Positions 26,281 to 34,498 of a stretch of 64,000 bases of DNA are shown one piece after another. Below the pieces are notes generated by a model that was not told the origin of the DNA, ran no database searches, and saw nothing but the letters and a program-made list of their open reading frames with translations. The stretch covers positions 102,824-166,823 of the forward strand of contig NZ_BJKL01000010.1 of NCBI RefSeq assembly GCF_006538345.1, written 5' to 3'. The translations under genes were made by a program, and so were the position numbers. Position 1 is the first letter of the stretch, and each line of letters opens with the position of its first letter. Source of the DNA: Alteromonas sp. KUL49. Lineage in GTDB: Bacteria > Pseudomonadota > Gammaproteobacteria > Enterobacterales > Alteromonadaceae.

Positions 26281-26607
26281 GATTTGAATCGCTTTATCAT
26301 TACTACGCGAGCACGGTTAACCAGATACCAAACAAACCCACATATACTTGCAAGTATCGCCAGGTTGTGTTGTAAGTCTCCGGGCTGCGCACCGCCCCAA
26401 TACATAAAACCGAATCCAGCAACGAAAATCAGCATAGCGATCAACGACTGGTTTTGAATGCTCTGCAGTTTGTTAAACTTCTGCAACTTTTGCTTTCTTT
26501 CGATGTCTTCTGCTGTTGCATCACCTAGTTTGAAACCACAGTGCGGACACTCTGTCGCTTTATCTGAGGGTTTTTTTATTGCATGCTGGGCAATCGATGA
26601 GCGCCAT
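26277..26607 (-). pseudogene. Zinc-ribbon membrane protein with a one-base frame break in an A7 run
   Basis: The ATG at 26607 has a strong ribosome site (CAGGAG, spacing 6-7) and reads MALIDCPACNKK, then meets TAA after the A7 run (T7 on the plus strand, 26571-26577). Removing one A restores a 109-residue frame: a second knuckle CPHCGFKLGDA, a charged helix (EDIERKQKLQKFNK), two membrane helices (IAMLIFVAGFGFMYWG and LAILASICGFVWYLVN) and a basic tail. The two CxxC pairs suggest a zinc ribbon facing the cytosol. The stop overlaps the DUF1315 start by ATGA, so the gene is embedded in an operon. The break may be a sequencing error, slippage-rescued expression or a true mutation. The downstream 69 residues alone lack the ribbon. 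Confidence 0.7.
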
Positions 26608-26665
26608 AAAATGCTCCTGAATCAATCTATTGTCATAACCGGGCAGCAATGGCTTAGACAATCAA

Positions 26666-26686
26666 AGCCCACGTAATACGTGGGCT
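26666..26686 (-). terminator. Intrinsic terminator downstream of the AGCS symporter
   Basis: A perfect 9-bp stem (AGCCCACGT with ACGTGGGCT) has a 3-nt loop and is followed by TTTG on the minus strand. The short T tract makes it moderate in strength. Confidence 0.6.
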
Positions 26687-26772
26687 AGTTTGTATACTTT
26701 GATGCGTGGACTTTTTAAACTGCTACCGCTAAAGCCACACCCATCAATTCGGTTAAGTACGAGGTCAACTGA

Positions 26773-28431
26773 TTACTTAGTGACGCGATCCCAATACTCG
26801 TTTACCGTTTCTTTCATTTCTTTGGCGAGCAGCATGATGCCGAACAAGTTAGGCAATGTCATCACTACAATAGCCACCGCAGATAACGCCCACACTAAGG
26901 TAGTATCTGAGAATGACGCCCAAACAAATCCCGCTACATAGATGACGCGATAAGGCATTACTGAACGGGGCCCTAAAAGATACGTCATGGCGCGGTCACC
27001 GTAGTAAGACCAAGCAATAGCAGTAGAGAACGCGAACAACAAAAGCCCAATAGACACAATATACTGCCCGAAATCGCCGAAGAAACCACGAGTAAAGGCT
27101 ATGGTTGTCAAGGTTGCAGAATGAACCAGCGACTTACCGCTCACTACTAGGTTTTCTTTTATTGGCTTACCATCTTCGATGGTTAACGTACCTGTGAACA
27201 AGTCTTCACTACCTACAGAATAGGTCACGTCTTCAGCAACAGAGCGAGAGTTTAGTAATGTATAACCGTCACTGACTGCTGTACCGTTTACCACTGAAAT
27301 TGTGCCGTTAAAAGCAGATACGTCGTTACCTTCGATTTCGTTTAGATAACCGTACAGTTTATTCACATCCGCTTGGTCGCTATCATCATAATGTCCCTCA
27401 ACAAACAACATATCAGAGCGATCGAATACATTTTCGTGCTTTTCCTTCCAAACACCAGAAGAAAGAATCACTAAACCTGTAATCGTACAAATGATAATGG
27501 TATCAATGAAAGGCTCGAGCAGTGACACCATCCCTTCTGAGGCTGGCTCCTTGGTTTTTGCTGCAGCGTGGGCAATAGGCGCTGAACCTTGACCCGCTTC
27601 ATTCGAGAATAAACCACGGTTTACACCACGATTAAAGGCATAGGCTAAAGAGGCACCTAGGAATCCACCGGCTGCGGCAGAACCGGTAAATGCATCGCTG
27701 ATAACCGCAGCAAATGAGGGGCCTATGTTTTCAATATTGGCAAAAATAACTGCCAAAGCGCCAATCAAGTAGACGACTGCCATCACTGGAACAACTCGGG
27801 CTGTGAAAGCTGCAATACGTTGAATACCACCTAGAATAACCAACGCAAGAAAAATACCTAGAACGCTACCAACAATCCATGGCTCAAAACCAAAGGTTGC
27901 TTCAATACTTTGTGCAATACCGTTACTTTGAGGCAAATTACCCGTGCCGAAAGAACTAATAACAGTGGCAATAGCAAATGCAACTGCCAACCATTTCATG
28001 TTTAGACGACGGTCCATATAATACATGGGGCCACCAGCCATAGTGCCGTCTTCCGTTTTCACGCGATATTTGTGTGAAAGCGTAACCTCAACGAATTTGG
28101 TTGTCATACCAAGAAAGGCAGTTGCCCACATCCAGAATAGCGCTGCTGGGCCACCAAGGAATATCGCAAATGCCACACCACTAATGTTACCAGTTCCCAC
28201 AGTACCAGACAGTGCCGTTGTCAATGCTCTAAAGTGAGTAGTGTCGCCAGGATCACTCTCTTTGTCGTACTTACCAGTTACTACCTGCCACGCATGTTTG
28301 AAAAAGCGGATCTGAGGAAACTTAAGATAGATGGTAAAGAAAAAACCTACCCCCAGCAGAACAAACGGAAACCAACCCGCTCCCCCTAACAAGCCATCAA
28401 GCATGACTAAAAAACTATATAACCCTTCCAA
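26773..28431 (-). CDS. Sodium:alanine/glycine symporter (AGCS family)
   Basis: This inner-membrane Na+-coupled transporter for alanine, glycine or similar amino acids has 552 residues and around ten hydrophobic helices. Family hallmarks are the early [13 protein letters not shown] segment, [36 protein letters not shown] and [27 protein letters not shown] non-hydrophobic insert of about 110 residues (near residues 330-445, [14 protein letters not shown]... to SGKSL) interrupts the helices and has an exported-domain look; many marine homologues carry a similar insert. The gene stands alone on the minus strand with its own terminator. Regulation is not visible. Confidence 0.9.
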   Translation of the reverse strand: MEGLYSFLVMLDGLLGGAGWFPFVLLGVGFFFTIYLKFPQIRFFKHAWQVVTGKYDKESDPGDTTHFRALTTALSGTVGTGNISGVAFAIFLGGPAALFWMWATAFLGMTTKFVEVTLSHKYRVKTEDGTMAGGPMYYMDRRLNMKWLAVAFAIATVISSFGTGNLPQSNGIAQSIEATFGFEPWIVGSVLGIFLALVILGGIQRIAAFTARVVPVMAVVYLIGALAVIFANIENIGPSFAAVISDAFTGSAAAGGFLGASLAYAFNRGVNRGLFSNEAGQGSAPIAHAAAKTKEPASEGMVSLLEPFIDTIIICTITGLVILSSGVWKEKHENVFDRSDMLFVEGHYDDSDQADVNKLYGYLNEIEGNDVSAFNGTISVVNGTAVSDGYTLLNSRSVAEDVTYSVGSEDLFTGTLTIEDGKPIKENLVVSGKSLVHSATLTTIAFTRGFFGDFGQYIVSIGLLLFAFSTAIAWSYYGDRAMTYLLGPRSVMPYRVIYVAGFVWASFSDTTLVWALSAVAIVVMTLPNLFGIMLLAKEMKETVNEYWDRVTK

Positions 28432-28494
28432 GGTATCTACCCCTATGTAATTGTTGTTATGTTGTCGTTGTGGTTCACAATCGTTGTGAACTTC

Positions 28495-29622
28495 TTATCC
28501 TAATTGGTTTATCACAGCGTTTACAGCAATAAGTATATCTTCACCTAATTGGCGGCTACGTTGTACTGACCATCCAAACTGTATGTCAGGTAAATCGGCG
28601 TTATCTTTAAAAGGCATTTCAACCGTATACGACAGACAATTAAAGCGTTCACCCACTGCATTTGCCGCAACCGTCAGATTACCCTCGCCCGGCGCGTCTT
28701 TGTCGTAACCATACACGTCTTGAAATTCTGGCGTCGCTGCCATTAGCGCGGTTTTGAAAGTGTCTTCCAGTTGCTTAATGTCATCTGAGTAGCTTGGGTT
28801 TCCCTCACACCCAGCGACGAAATTATAAGGTAACGCCTCATCACCGTGTAAGTCTAGGTACATATCTACACCAATCGCTTTCATTGCGTCTAGTACACAT
28901 AGAACTTCTGGGCTTTTTTCTGCACTTGGTGTCGCCCACTCGCGATTTAGGTTAGTGCCCACTGCGTTGGTACGTAAATGGCCTCGTGCACTGCCGTCTG
29001 GATTCATGTTAGGCACAACATAAAAAACCGCATTATCGAGAAGTTTGCGAGCTAAACCATCTTGTTCATCCAGCAAACGGTAAATAATTCCTTCTGCGCA
29101 CCACTCAGCCATTGTTTCACCAGGGTGTTGACGTGCAGTGACCCATATTTTTTTCTTCTCTGGTGACGGCTCGCCGATAATCAACATAGACATATCTCGT
29201 CCGTCCAACGTCAAGCCCAGAAATTGATGTTCACAGTGCAATGCCATTTGCGCATCATGAATAAGATCCAAGTGTCTTTCATAGCTATAAGGAATGAAAT
29301 AAGCGAAAAATACACTCGGCTGCTCTAAGGTGAGAGAAAACTGTAACTTGTCTCCATCGAACGTTGTTGGAACGCGGAACCACGTTTGTCTGTCATACGA
29401 TGCGAGAACATTGTAGTTCTCCCAACCAGCTGGGTACGCTGACTTTGCTAAGTCAGAAATAGTGATTGAATGAGTGATAAACACTTCACCAACCAGTCGA
29501 AAGTGAAACCATTGAGCAAACTCTGATTGGTTGTCTTTTGGAATAGTGAGTTGAATATCATCAGGTGATTTTGCATTAACAATATTAATGCTTCCACTGT
29601 CGAATTGACTTGAGATGTGCAT
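28495..29622 (-). CDS. M14 family zinc carboxypeptidase (cytosolic carboxypeptidase-like)
   Basis: The 375-residue enzyme has no signal peptide. An N-terminal beta-sandwich (residues 1-115) resembles the domain that precedes the catalytic part in cytosolic carboxypeptidase-like M14 enzymes. The zinc site is ARQHPGETMAEW (H166, E169) and DLHGDE (H259). NMNPDG and NLNREW supply substrate-binding Asn and Arg, and YTVEMPF holds the catalytic Glu (E335). It probably trims C-terminal residues from peptides or modified proteins; the natural substrate is unknown. It lies 63 bp upstream of the AGCS symporter on the same strand. Confidence 0.88.
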   Translation of the reverse strand: MHISSQFDSGSINIVNAKSPDDIQLTIPKDNQSEFAQWFHFRLVGEVFITHSITISDLAKSAYPAGWENYNVLASYDRQTWFRVPTTFDGDKLQFSLTLEQPSVFFAYFIPYSYERHLDLIHDAQMALHCEHQFLGLTLDGRDMSMLIIGEPSPEKKKIWVTARQHPGETMAEWCAEGIIYRLLDEQDGLARKLLDNAVFYVVPNMNPDGSARGHLRTNAVGTNLNREWATPSAEKSPEVLCVLDAMKAIGVDMYLDLHGDEALPYNFVAGCEGNPSYSDDIKQLEDTFKTALMAATPEFQDVYGYDKDAPGEGNLTVAANAVGERFNCLSYTVEMPFKDNADLPDIQFGWSVQRSRQLGEDILIAVNAVINQLG

Positions 29623-29714
29623 GGTCTGTCGCCGTCGTAATTATTTGTGCGGTAATTTAGCATAGACCTGATTCATAATGCCATGTGAACCCGTATTCAT
29701 AAGGGGACTAATGC

Positions 29715-29743
29715 AAAAAACCGACCTCGATGGGTCGGTTTTT
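29715..29743 (-). terminator. Intrinsic terminator after the long GAPDH gene
   Basis: The stem AACCGACC pairs with GGTCGGTT across a short loop. A A6 run before and a T5 run after the stem provide U tracts for both strands. It separates the GAPDH gene from the peptidase gene. Confidence 0.8.
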
Positions 29744-29771
29744 GTACAGCAAAATATTTACACTCTCATCG

Positions 29772-31217
29772 CTACACTGGCAGTGATGGGATATGAAGCC
29801 CTGCCATATCAGCCACAACACGCATTACCTGGCAGCTGTAACCAAATTCATTGTCGTACCACACGTACAAAGTTAAACGTTTGTCAGCGGCAATTGTCGC
29901 TTGAGAGTCAATTACAGACGCTGCTCTTGAACCCACTAAGTCAGTAGATACTATTTCTTTACTCGCCGTGTAATCTATCTGATGTTGTAACGATGAAAAC
30001 AATGCAGTGTCTCGTAAGAATTCATTCACTGAGACCTTATCCACCGATTCTTTTAGGTTTAAGTTTAATATTGCCAAAGATACATTCGGTGTGGGAACTC
30101 GAATTGCGTTTCCGGTCAGTTTTCCAGCCAAAACAGGAAAGGCTTTTGCTACCGCCTTCGCCGCACCTGTCTCCGTGATTACCATATTTAACGGTGCGCT
30201 TCTTCCTCTGCGATCACCCTTGTGATAATTGTCAATGAGGTTCTGGTCATTGGTAAATGAGTGAACCGTTTCTACGTGACCATTTTCAATGCCGTATTCT
30301 TCCTCCAACGCCTTAAGCACTGGAGTGATGGCGTTGGTGGTACAACTTGCCGCTGACAGAATAGTATCGTCAGCAGTCACGTCCTGATGATTTACACCAT
30401 GAACGATGTTCTTGATATCCCCTTTGCCCGGAGCAGTAAGCATTGCTTTCGCAGCACCTTTTGCTTTGAGGTGGAGACCAAGACCATCACGGTCACGCCA
30501 GATACCTGTATTATCAACAATAATGGCATTTTGAATACCATATTGAGTGTAATCCACTTCGTCTGGGCTATTGGCATAAATTACTTGGATGAATGAACCG
30601 TTCGCCTTAAGCGCATTGCGCTCATGGTCAACAGTGATACTCCCATTGAAAGGTCCATGTACTGAATCGCGGCGTAACAAGCTTGCGCGTTTTTCTAAGT
30701 CACCATCTCGTCCACCTCTGACAACGATAGCGCGAAGACGAAGTTTGTTGTTTTGGCCCTGACGCTCAATCAACAAGCGCGCCAATAGACGACCTATGCG
30801 CCCAAAACCATAAAGAACAACATCTTGAGGTGCTTGCTCGTCAGCTTTTCCAGCCACGGCGTCTAGCTTCTCAGTCAAAAACGCGTTGAGGTCTTCTTTA
30901 TCTACTGCTGCACCGTAGTTAAAATCGAAGGCCAACTTACCGATATCGATTTGTGCAGGAGCCAATGACATCTCGCTTAACGCTTTAACAATAGGAAAAC
31001 TTTCTCTTAAACGAAGTTTGATACCTTCGTGCAAACGCACTTTGCGATGCGCTTTAATCACATCAATTGCACTAGCATTTAACAGCGAACGACCATACAC
31101 TGAAATCTCTACCGAATTATTGCGATAGAGTTTACCGATAAGTGGCAACATCATTTCTGCATATTCTTGGCGTTCTTGCCAACTACTTTGTAATTCCTGT
31201 TCAAATTGTTGATTCAT
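29772..31217 (-). CDS. Long glyceraldehyde-3-phosphate dehydrogenase (second GAPDH)
   Basis: It interconverts glyceraldehyde 3-phosphate and 1,3-bisphosphoglycerate. The Rossmann motif YGFGRIGR is at 136-143 and the catalytic Cys is C292 in SAASCTTNAITPVLKAL. It is 481 residues, against 331 for the GapA in this window, because about 130 residues (mainly helical) precede the Rossmann fold. This long form is common in Vibrio, Shewanella and Alteromonas. The extension's role is unknown. It has RGGRDGD where classical enzymes have the NAD-selective Asp after the second strand, so the cofactor may differ (inference). A gluconeogenic role beside the HexR-linked gapA is plausible but not shown. No HexR-like site was found upstream. 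Confidence 0.9.
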   Translation of the reverse strand: MNQQFEQELQSSWQERQEYAEMMLPLIGKLYRNNSVEISVYGRSLLNASAIDVIKAHRKVRLHEGIKLRLRESFPIVKALSEMSLAPAQIDIGKLAFDFNYGAAVDKEDLNAFLTEKLDAVAGKADEQAPQDVVLYGFGRIGRLLARLLIERQGQNNKLRLRAIVVRGGRDGDLEKRASLLRRDSVHGPFNGSITVDHERNALKANGSFIQVIYANSPDEVDYTQYGIQNAIIVDNTGIWRDRDGLGLHLKAKGAAKAMLTAPGKGDIKNIVHGVNHQDVTADDTILSAASCTTNAITPVLKALEEEYGIENGHVETVHSFTNDQNLIDNYHKGDRRGRSAPLNMVITETGAAKAVAKAFPVLAGKLTGNAIRVPTPNVSLAILNLNLKESVDKVSVNEFLRDTALFSSLQHQIDYTASKEIVSTDLVGSRAASVIDSQATIAADKRLTLYVWYDNEFGYSCQVMRVVADMAGLHIPSLPV

Positions 31218-31302
31218 GTTTCTGCCTTTTATCGACGAAAATTTACGATAGTTGACACGTCAGTACATTATAATTTTAGGGTACACTAGGTGAGTATCTG
31301 GC

Positions 31303-32229
31303 GTGATGGCCACCATAGTAATGAAACAAGCAGGGAACACCAAATTGTTGATAAGTTTCAAAAATACAATAAAAACAATAAAAAACACGGCAATATTCAG
31401 TAATATTCCAACATTTTCAAAATACCTTAGTCTAGCCGTAGTTATTTCTCTTAGCTTAAGTGGATGCAGCGATATGTTTAAACCAACGATTGCTGAAATA
31501 TGTGAAACCCACAGTGAGTTTTGCTTAGATTTGAATCTTGACGCTCGATGTAGGTACGATCGCGCAGACATTATTCGTTTGAGGTACGAGCACAAAGATG
31601 ACCCATCCGATGCCTATAAATACCCTCTTATGCTCGCATTTGAGGAGTATTTAGTATGTGTGGAAGAAGCACAACACATCGAGCACATCAAAAGGCGTGG
31701 TAAAGAGGCAACTCGGCTCAAGGGCGTTTTAACTGCCCAGCAGGAGCTATCACGGTTAGCGAGAGAAACCAAAACCTCACCCGACCCTTACCTTTCTTAC
31801 TATCACTGGTCTCGATTTAATGATAGAGATGCACTCTCTCGGTTTGAGTCCTATGCTCAACGCAGAAATATTGATGATCCAAACTTGCTGGTAATTCTGG
31901 CATCACTGCAGATCAAGTATGACAACGCGTTAACAACGCAAACTCTTTATCGTGCCCTATCCATCTATAAAGACAGCAGTGACATCGACGTCTCAATTTT
32001 TCATTCTTTGGTGTCTATTGCCTTAGACGATGATAAATTTCAAATGGCTTATGTATGGCTTTCCGTCGCTGAAAGCTTTGATGACAAAATTCCTTCACTA
32101 GAACGAGAACTCCTCGGTGAGGCCCACGGGTTGCCCACCGACATTCTCGATGATGTAGCTGACGATATTGTATGGGCGTTAAGACGGGAAGAATTTGACG
32201 CAAATGCGTTACGCTTGAATCGCTTGTAA
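31303..32229 (+). CDS. DUF2989 lipoprotein
   Basis: The 308-residue protein has a lipobox (SLSLSGC, the Cys lying near residue 54) after a hydrophobic stretch, so it is anchored in a membrane as a lipoprotein. The mature part starts with a Cys-containing segment (ICETHSEFCLDLNLDARCRYDR) and continues as helical repeats resembling TPR motifs. It matches DUF2989, of unknown function. The frame starts at GTG 31303 with AGGTGAG upstream; this leaves an unusually long region before the signal peptide, and a start nearer the hydrophobic segment cannot be excluded. It is divergent from the long GAPDH gene, 85 bp away, and ends at a strong terminator. Confidence 0.82.
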   Translation: MMATIVMKQAGNTKLLISFKNTIKTIKNTAIFSNIPTFSKYLSLAVVISLSLSGCSDMFKPTIAEICETHSEFCLDLNLDARCRYDRADIIRLRYEHKDDPSDAYKYPLMLAFEEYLVCVEEAQHIEHIKRRGKEATRLKGVLTAQQELSRLARETKTSPDPYLSYYHWSRFNDRDALSRFESYAQRRNIDDPNLLVILASLQIKYDNALTTQTLYRALSIYKDSSDIDVSIFHSLVSIALDDDKFQMAYVWLSVAESFDDKIPSLERELLGEAHGLPTDILDDVADDIVWALRREEFDANALRLNRL

Positions 32230-32269
32230 TTTTGAAACTCAATTACAAAATATAAAAGCACTAAACAAC

Positions 32270-32297
32270 AAAAACCGCGTGAAAACGCGGTTTTTTT
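32270..32297. terminator. Bidirectional intrinsic terminator between the DUF2989 gene and msrB
   Basis: The stem AAAAACCGCGT pairs with ACGCGGTTTTT across a GAAA loop and ends in T7 on the plus strand; the A run serves the minus strand. It lies between two convergent genes. Confidence 0.88.
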
Positions 32298-32363
32298 CCA
32301 TGAATTTTCGACAGCAATTCACGTTTAGTCTATTTTTTAACCACATGTAAGTGTAGCGCCGAA

Positions 32364-32756
32364 CTAGCCTTTAATTTCAACACCATCACCCTTAAACGTT
32401 AGCGAAACGGAATTCACACAGTAACGTTGACCTGTTGGCTCAGGTCCATCAGGAAAAACATGTCCCAAGTGAGCATCACAGCTATTACAGAAAATTTCTA
32501 TTCTGTGCATACCATGGGTATGGTCTTCGCGATAACCCACATTATCACTGTGCTGTTTAAAAAAAGAGGGCCAACCGCAACCTGCGTCGAATTTCGACTC
32601 CGAGGGAAATAAATCAGCACCGCAACACTTACAAATGTACATTCCGTCACGGGATTCATTGAGTAACACGCCAGTAAATGGACGCTCTGTGCCTGACTGT
32701 CTGCACACTCGATACTCTTCTGGCGACAGAACTTCAGACCAATCAGTTTGTGTCAT
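32364..32756 (-). CDS. msrB: Peptide-methionine (R)-S-oxide reductase MsrB
   Basis: It repairs oxidised methionine (R form) in proteins using thioredoxin. At 130 residues it is full-length for a single-domain MsrB. The structural zinc site is C42-x-x-C45 and C90-x-x-C93. The catalytic Cys is C113 in RYCVNSVSL. The candidate resolving Cys is C60 in AGCGWPSF. There is no signal peptide, so it is cytosolic. It follows gnd on the same strand, but a strong terminator lies between them, so msrB probably has its own promoter or depends on read-through. Confidence 0.96.
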   Translation of the reverse strand: MTQTDWSEVLSPEEYRVCRQSGTERPFTGVLLNESRDGMYICKCCGADLFPSESKFDAGCGWPSFFKQHSDNVGYREDHTHGMHRIEIFCNSCDAHLGHVFPDGPEPTGQRYCVNSVSLTFKGDGVEIKG

Positions 32757-32768
32757 ACCTTACTCCAT

Positions 32769-32797
32769 AAAAAAACGGTGCACTCAAAGAGTACACC
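32769..32797 (-). terminator. Intrinsic terminator after gnd
   Basis: On the minus strand GGTGTACTC pairs with GAGTGCACC (one G-T pair), has a 3-nt loop and is followed, after a C-G step, by a T7 run. It separates gnd from msrB. Confidence 0.82.
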
Positions 32798-32831
32798 TTT
32801 TCTATACGATGTATCACCAACAATCAGTTCA

Positions 32832-34385
32832 TTACTTCTTGATCGTGGTCTGTGGGCGTGCAGGATCGCTCCACTCCATGTGGTATTTTTTGCCAGCTGG
32901 CTTATCTACACGTTGATAAGTGTGTGCACCAAAATAGTCTCTCTGCCCTTGCAGTAAGTTTGCTGGCAATACAGCAGTACGATAGGAATCGTAATAGCTC
33001 AACGCCGACATCATTGCAGGACAAGGAACCCCTGCAATGGTTGCCTGCGCAATAGATTGGCGCCAATCTGCCTGATATTGAGTGATTTGCTCTGCGAAAT
33101 AGGGATCGAGTAGAAGATTCGGTAATTCTTCGTTGTTTTCATATGCCTGTGAAATAGACTGCAAGAAAACTGCACGAATTATACAACCAGCTCGCCAAAT
33201 CTTAGCAATCTCACCGAACTCTAACTCCCAGCCGTGCTCTTTTGCGGCCATCGCCATTAATTGGAAACCTTGCGCATAAGCACAAATTTTCGAGCAATAT
33301 AGGGCTTGTTCCAGTTGGTTCACAATTACGGTAGTTTCTTCTGCGGTGTATGTTGTTGCCGACGGACCTGTGAGTACTTCACTCGCTGCAACACGCTCGC
33401 TTTTCAAACTTGAGATGCTACGTGCGAAAACTGCTGACGTGATAGTTTGTGCGGGGCTTCCTACTTCCAGTGCACTTACTGCTGTCCATAAACCGGTGCC
33501 TTTTTGGCCCGCGCGGTCCAGAATAACATCGACTAACGGCGCATCAGTTTCTGGATCTGCTTGATCGAGTACTTCTGCACTGATTTCCATTAGATAGCTA
33601 TTAAGTTTACCTTCATTCCAGCGGCGGAATACCGCGGCAATGTCAGAGGGTGTCATATTCAACGCTTGACGCATAACATGGTACGCTTCGCAAATAAGCT
33701 GCATATCCGCATATTCAATACCATTGTGTACCATTTTGACGTAATGGCCTGCACCCACAGGGCCAATGTAGGTAGCACAAGGTTCACCGTCTTTTACGGG
33801 CTTGCCTGGTGTATTACTTTCAATCGGCTTACCAGTCTGCGGGTCTACTTTTGCTGAAATCGATTTTAAGATGGGTTCTATACGCGTCCAAGCATAGGGG
33901 TTACCGGATGGCATTAAGGAAGGGCCAAAACGCGCGCCTACTTCTCCACCAGATACTGCAGTAGAGAAAAAGATAAACTTACCTTTGTACTTTTCTTCAC
34001 GTGCAACAGAATCGGTCCACAGGCTATTACCCGTATCAACAACAATATCGTCAGCTTGAATACCCGCATCAATGAGGTGATGACAAACGTGATCGACTGG
34101 GTCACCGGCAGGAACAGACAAAATGATGCAATGTGGTGTTTTCAGTTTGCTGAGTAATTCAGTATAAGAACTACAACCTTCGACGCGAGGTGCGCTACCT
34201 TCTTCACGCTCACTGGCATCTTTCGCCAAAATTGACTCAACTTTTTGCTGATCTAAGTCGAAACAAGCAACACGGTAACCATGGTCGACTAGGTTCATGG
34301 TTAAGTTATTCCCCATTACCCCCAGACCAATAAAACCAATATCACATTCGGCTTCAGAATTCAGTTTACCACCATCATTTTGCAT
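32832..34385 (-). CDS. gnd: 6-phosphogluconate dehydrogenase, decarboxylating
   Basis: It oxidises 6-phosphogluconate to ribulose 5-phosphate with NADP+ in the oxidative pentose-phosphate branch. The Rossmann motif GFIGLGVMGNNL is near the N-terminus. Catalytic-site segments are AVSGGEVGARFGPSLMPSG, GAGHYVKMVHNGIEYADMQ and DRAGQKGTGLWT. I chose the ATG at 34385 because GAGGG lies seven bases upstream; a longer frame opens at 34421 and adds 12 residues. The product of about 517 residues is longer than E. coli Gnd (468), mainly in the middle loop after the GPSLMPSG motif (a TGKPIESNTPGKP insert). Located near zwf and pgl, it competes with edd for 6-phosphogluconate. Confidence 0.94.
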   Translation of the reverse strand: MQNDGGKLNSEAECDIGFIGLGVMGNNLTMNLVDHGYRVACFDLDQQKVESILAKDASEREEGSAPRVEGCSSYTELLSKLKTPHCIILSVPAGDPVDHVCHHLIDAGIQADDIVVDTGNSLWTDSVAREEKYKGKFIFFSTAVSGGEVGARFGPSLMPSGNPYAWTRIEPILKSISAKVDPQTGKPIESNTPGKPVKDGEPCATYIGPVGAGHYVKMVHNGIEYADMQLICEAYHVMRQALNMTPSDIAAVFRRWNEGKLNSYLMEISAEVLDQADPETDAPLVDVILDRAGQKGTGLWTAVSALEVGSPAQTITSAVFARSISSLKSERVAASEVLTGPSATTYTAEETTVIVNQLEQALYCSKICAYAQGFQLMAMAAKEHGWELEFGEIAKIWRAGCIIRAVFLQSISQAYENNEELPNLLLDPYFAEQITQYQADWRQSIAQATIAGVPCPAMMSALSYYDSYRTAVLPANLLQGQRDYFGAHTYQRVDKPAGKKYHMEWSDPARPQTTIKK

Positions 34386-34498
34386 AGGTTTGCCCTCACT
34401 TTTCAGATGGGAGCGCATCATACCAGCTGCACGGATAAAGAACAGCTTACACGCACCAAAACTTTACGGTATGCCTATTTTGCGCTCAGAGGTAAAGT

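Noticed and set aside
34422..34498. HexR-like or other operator before gnd
   Set aside because: No TGTA-N7-TACA type palindrome could be found in the short gap between glgX and gnd.
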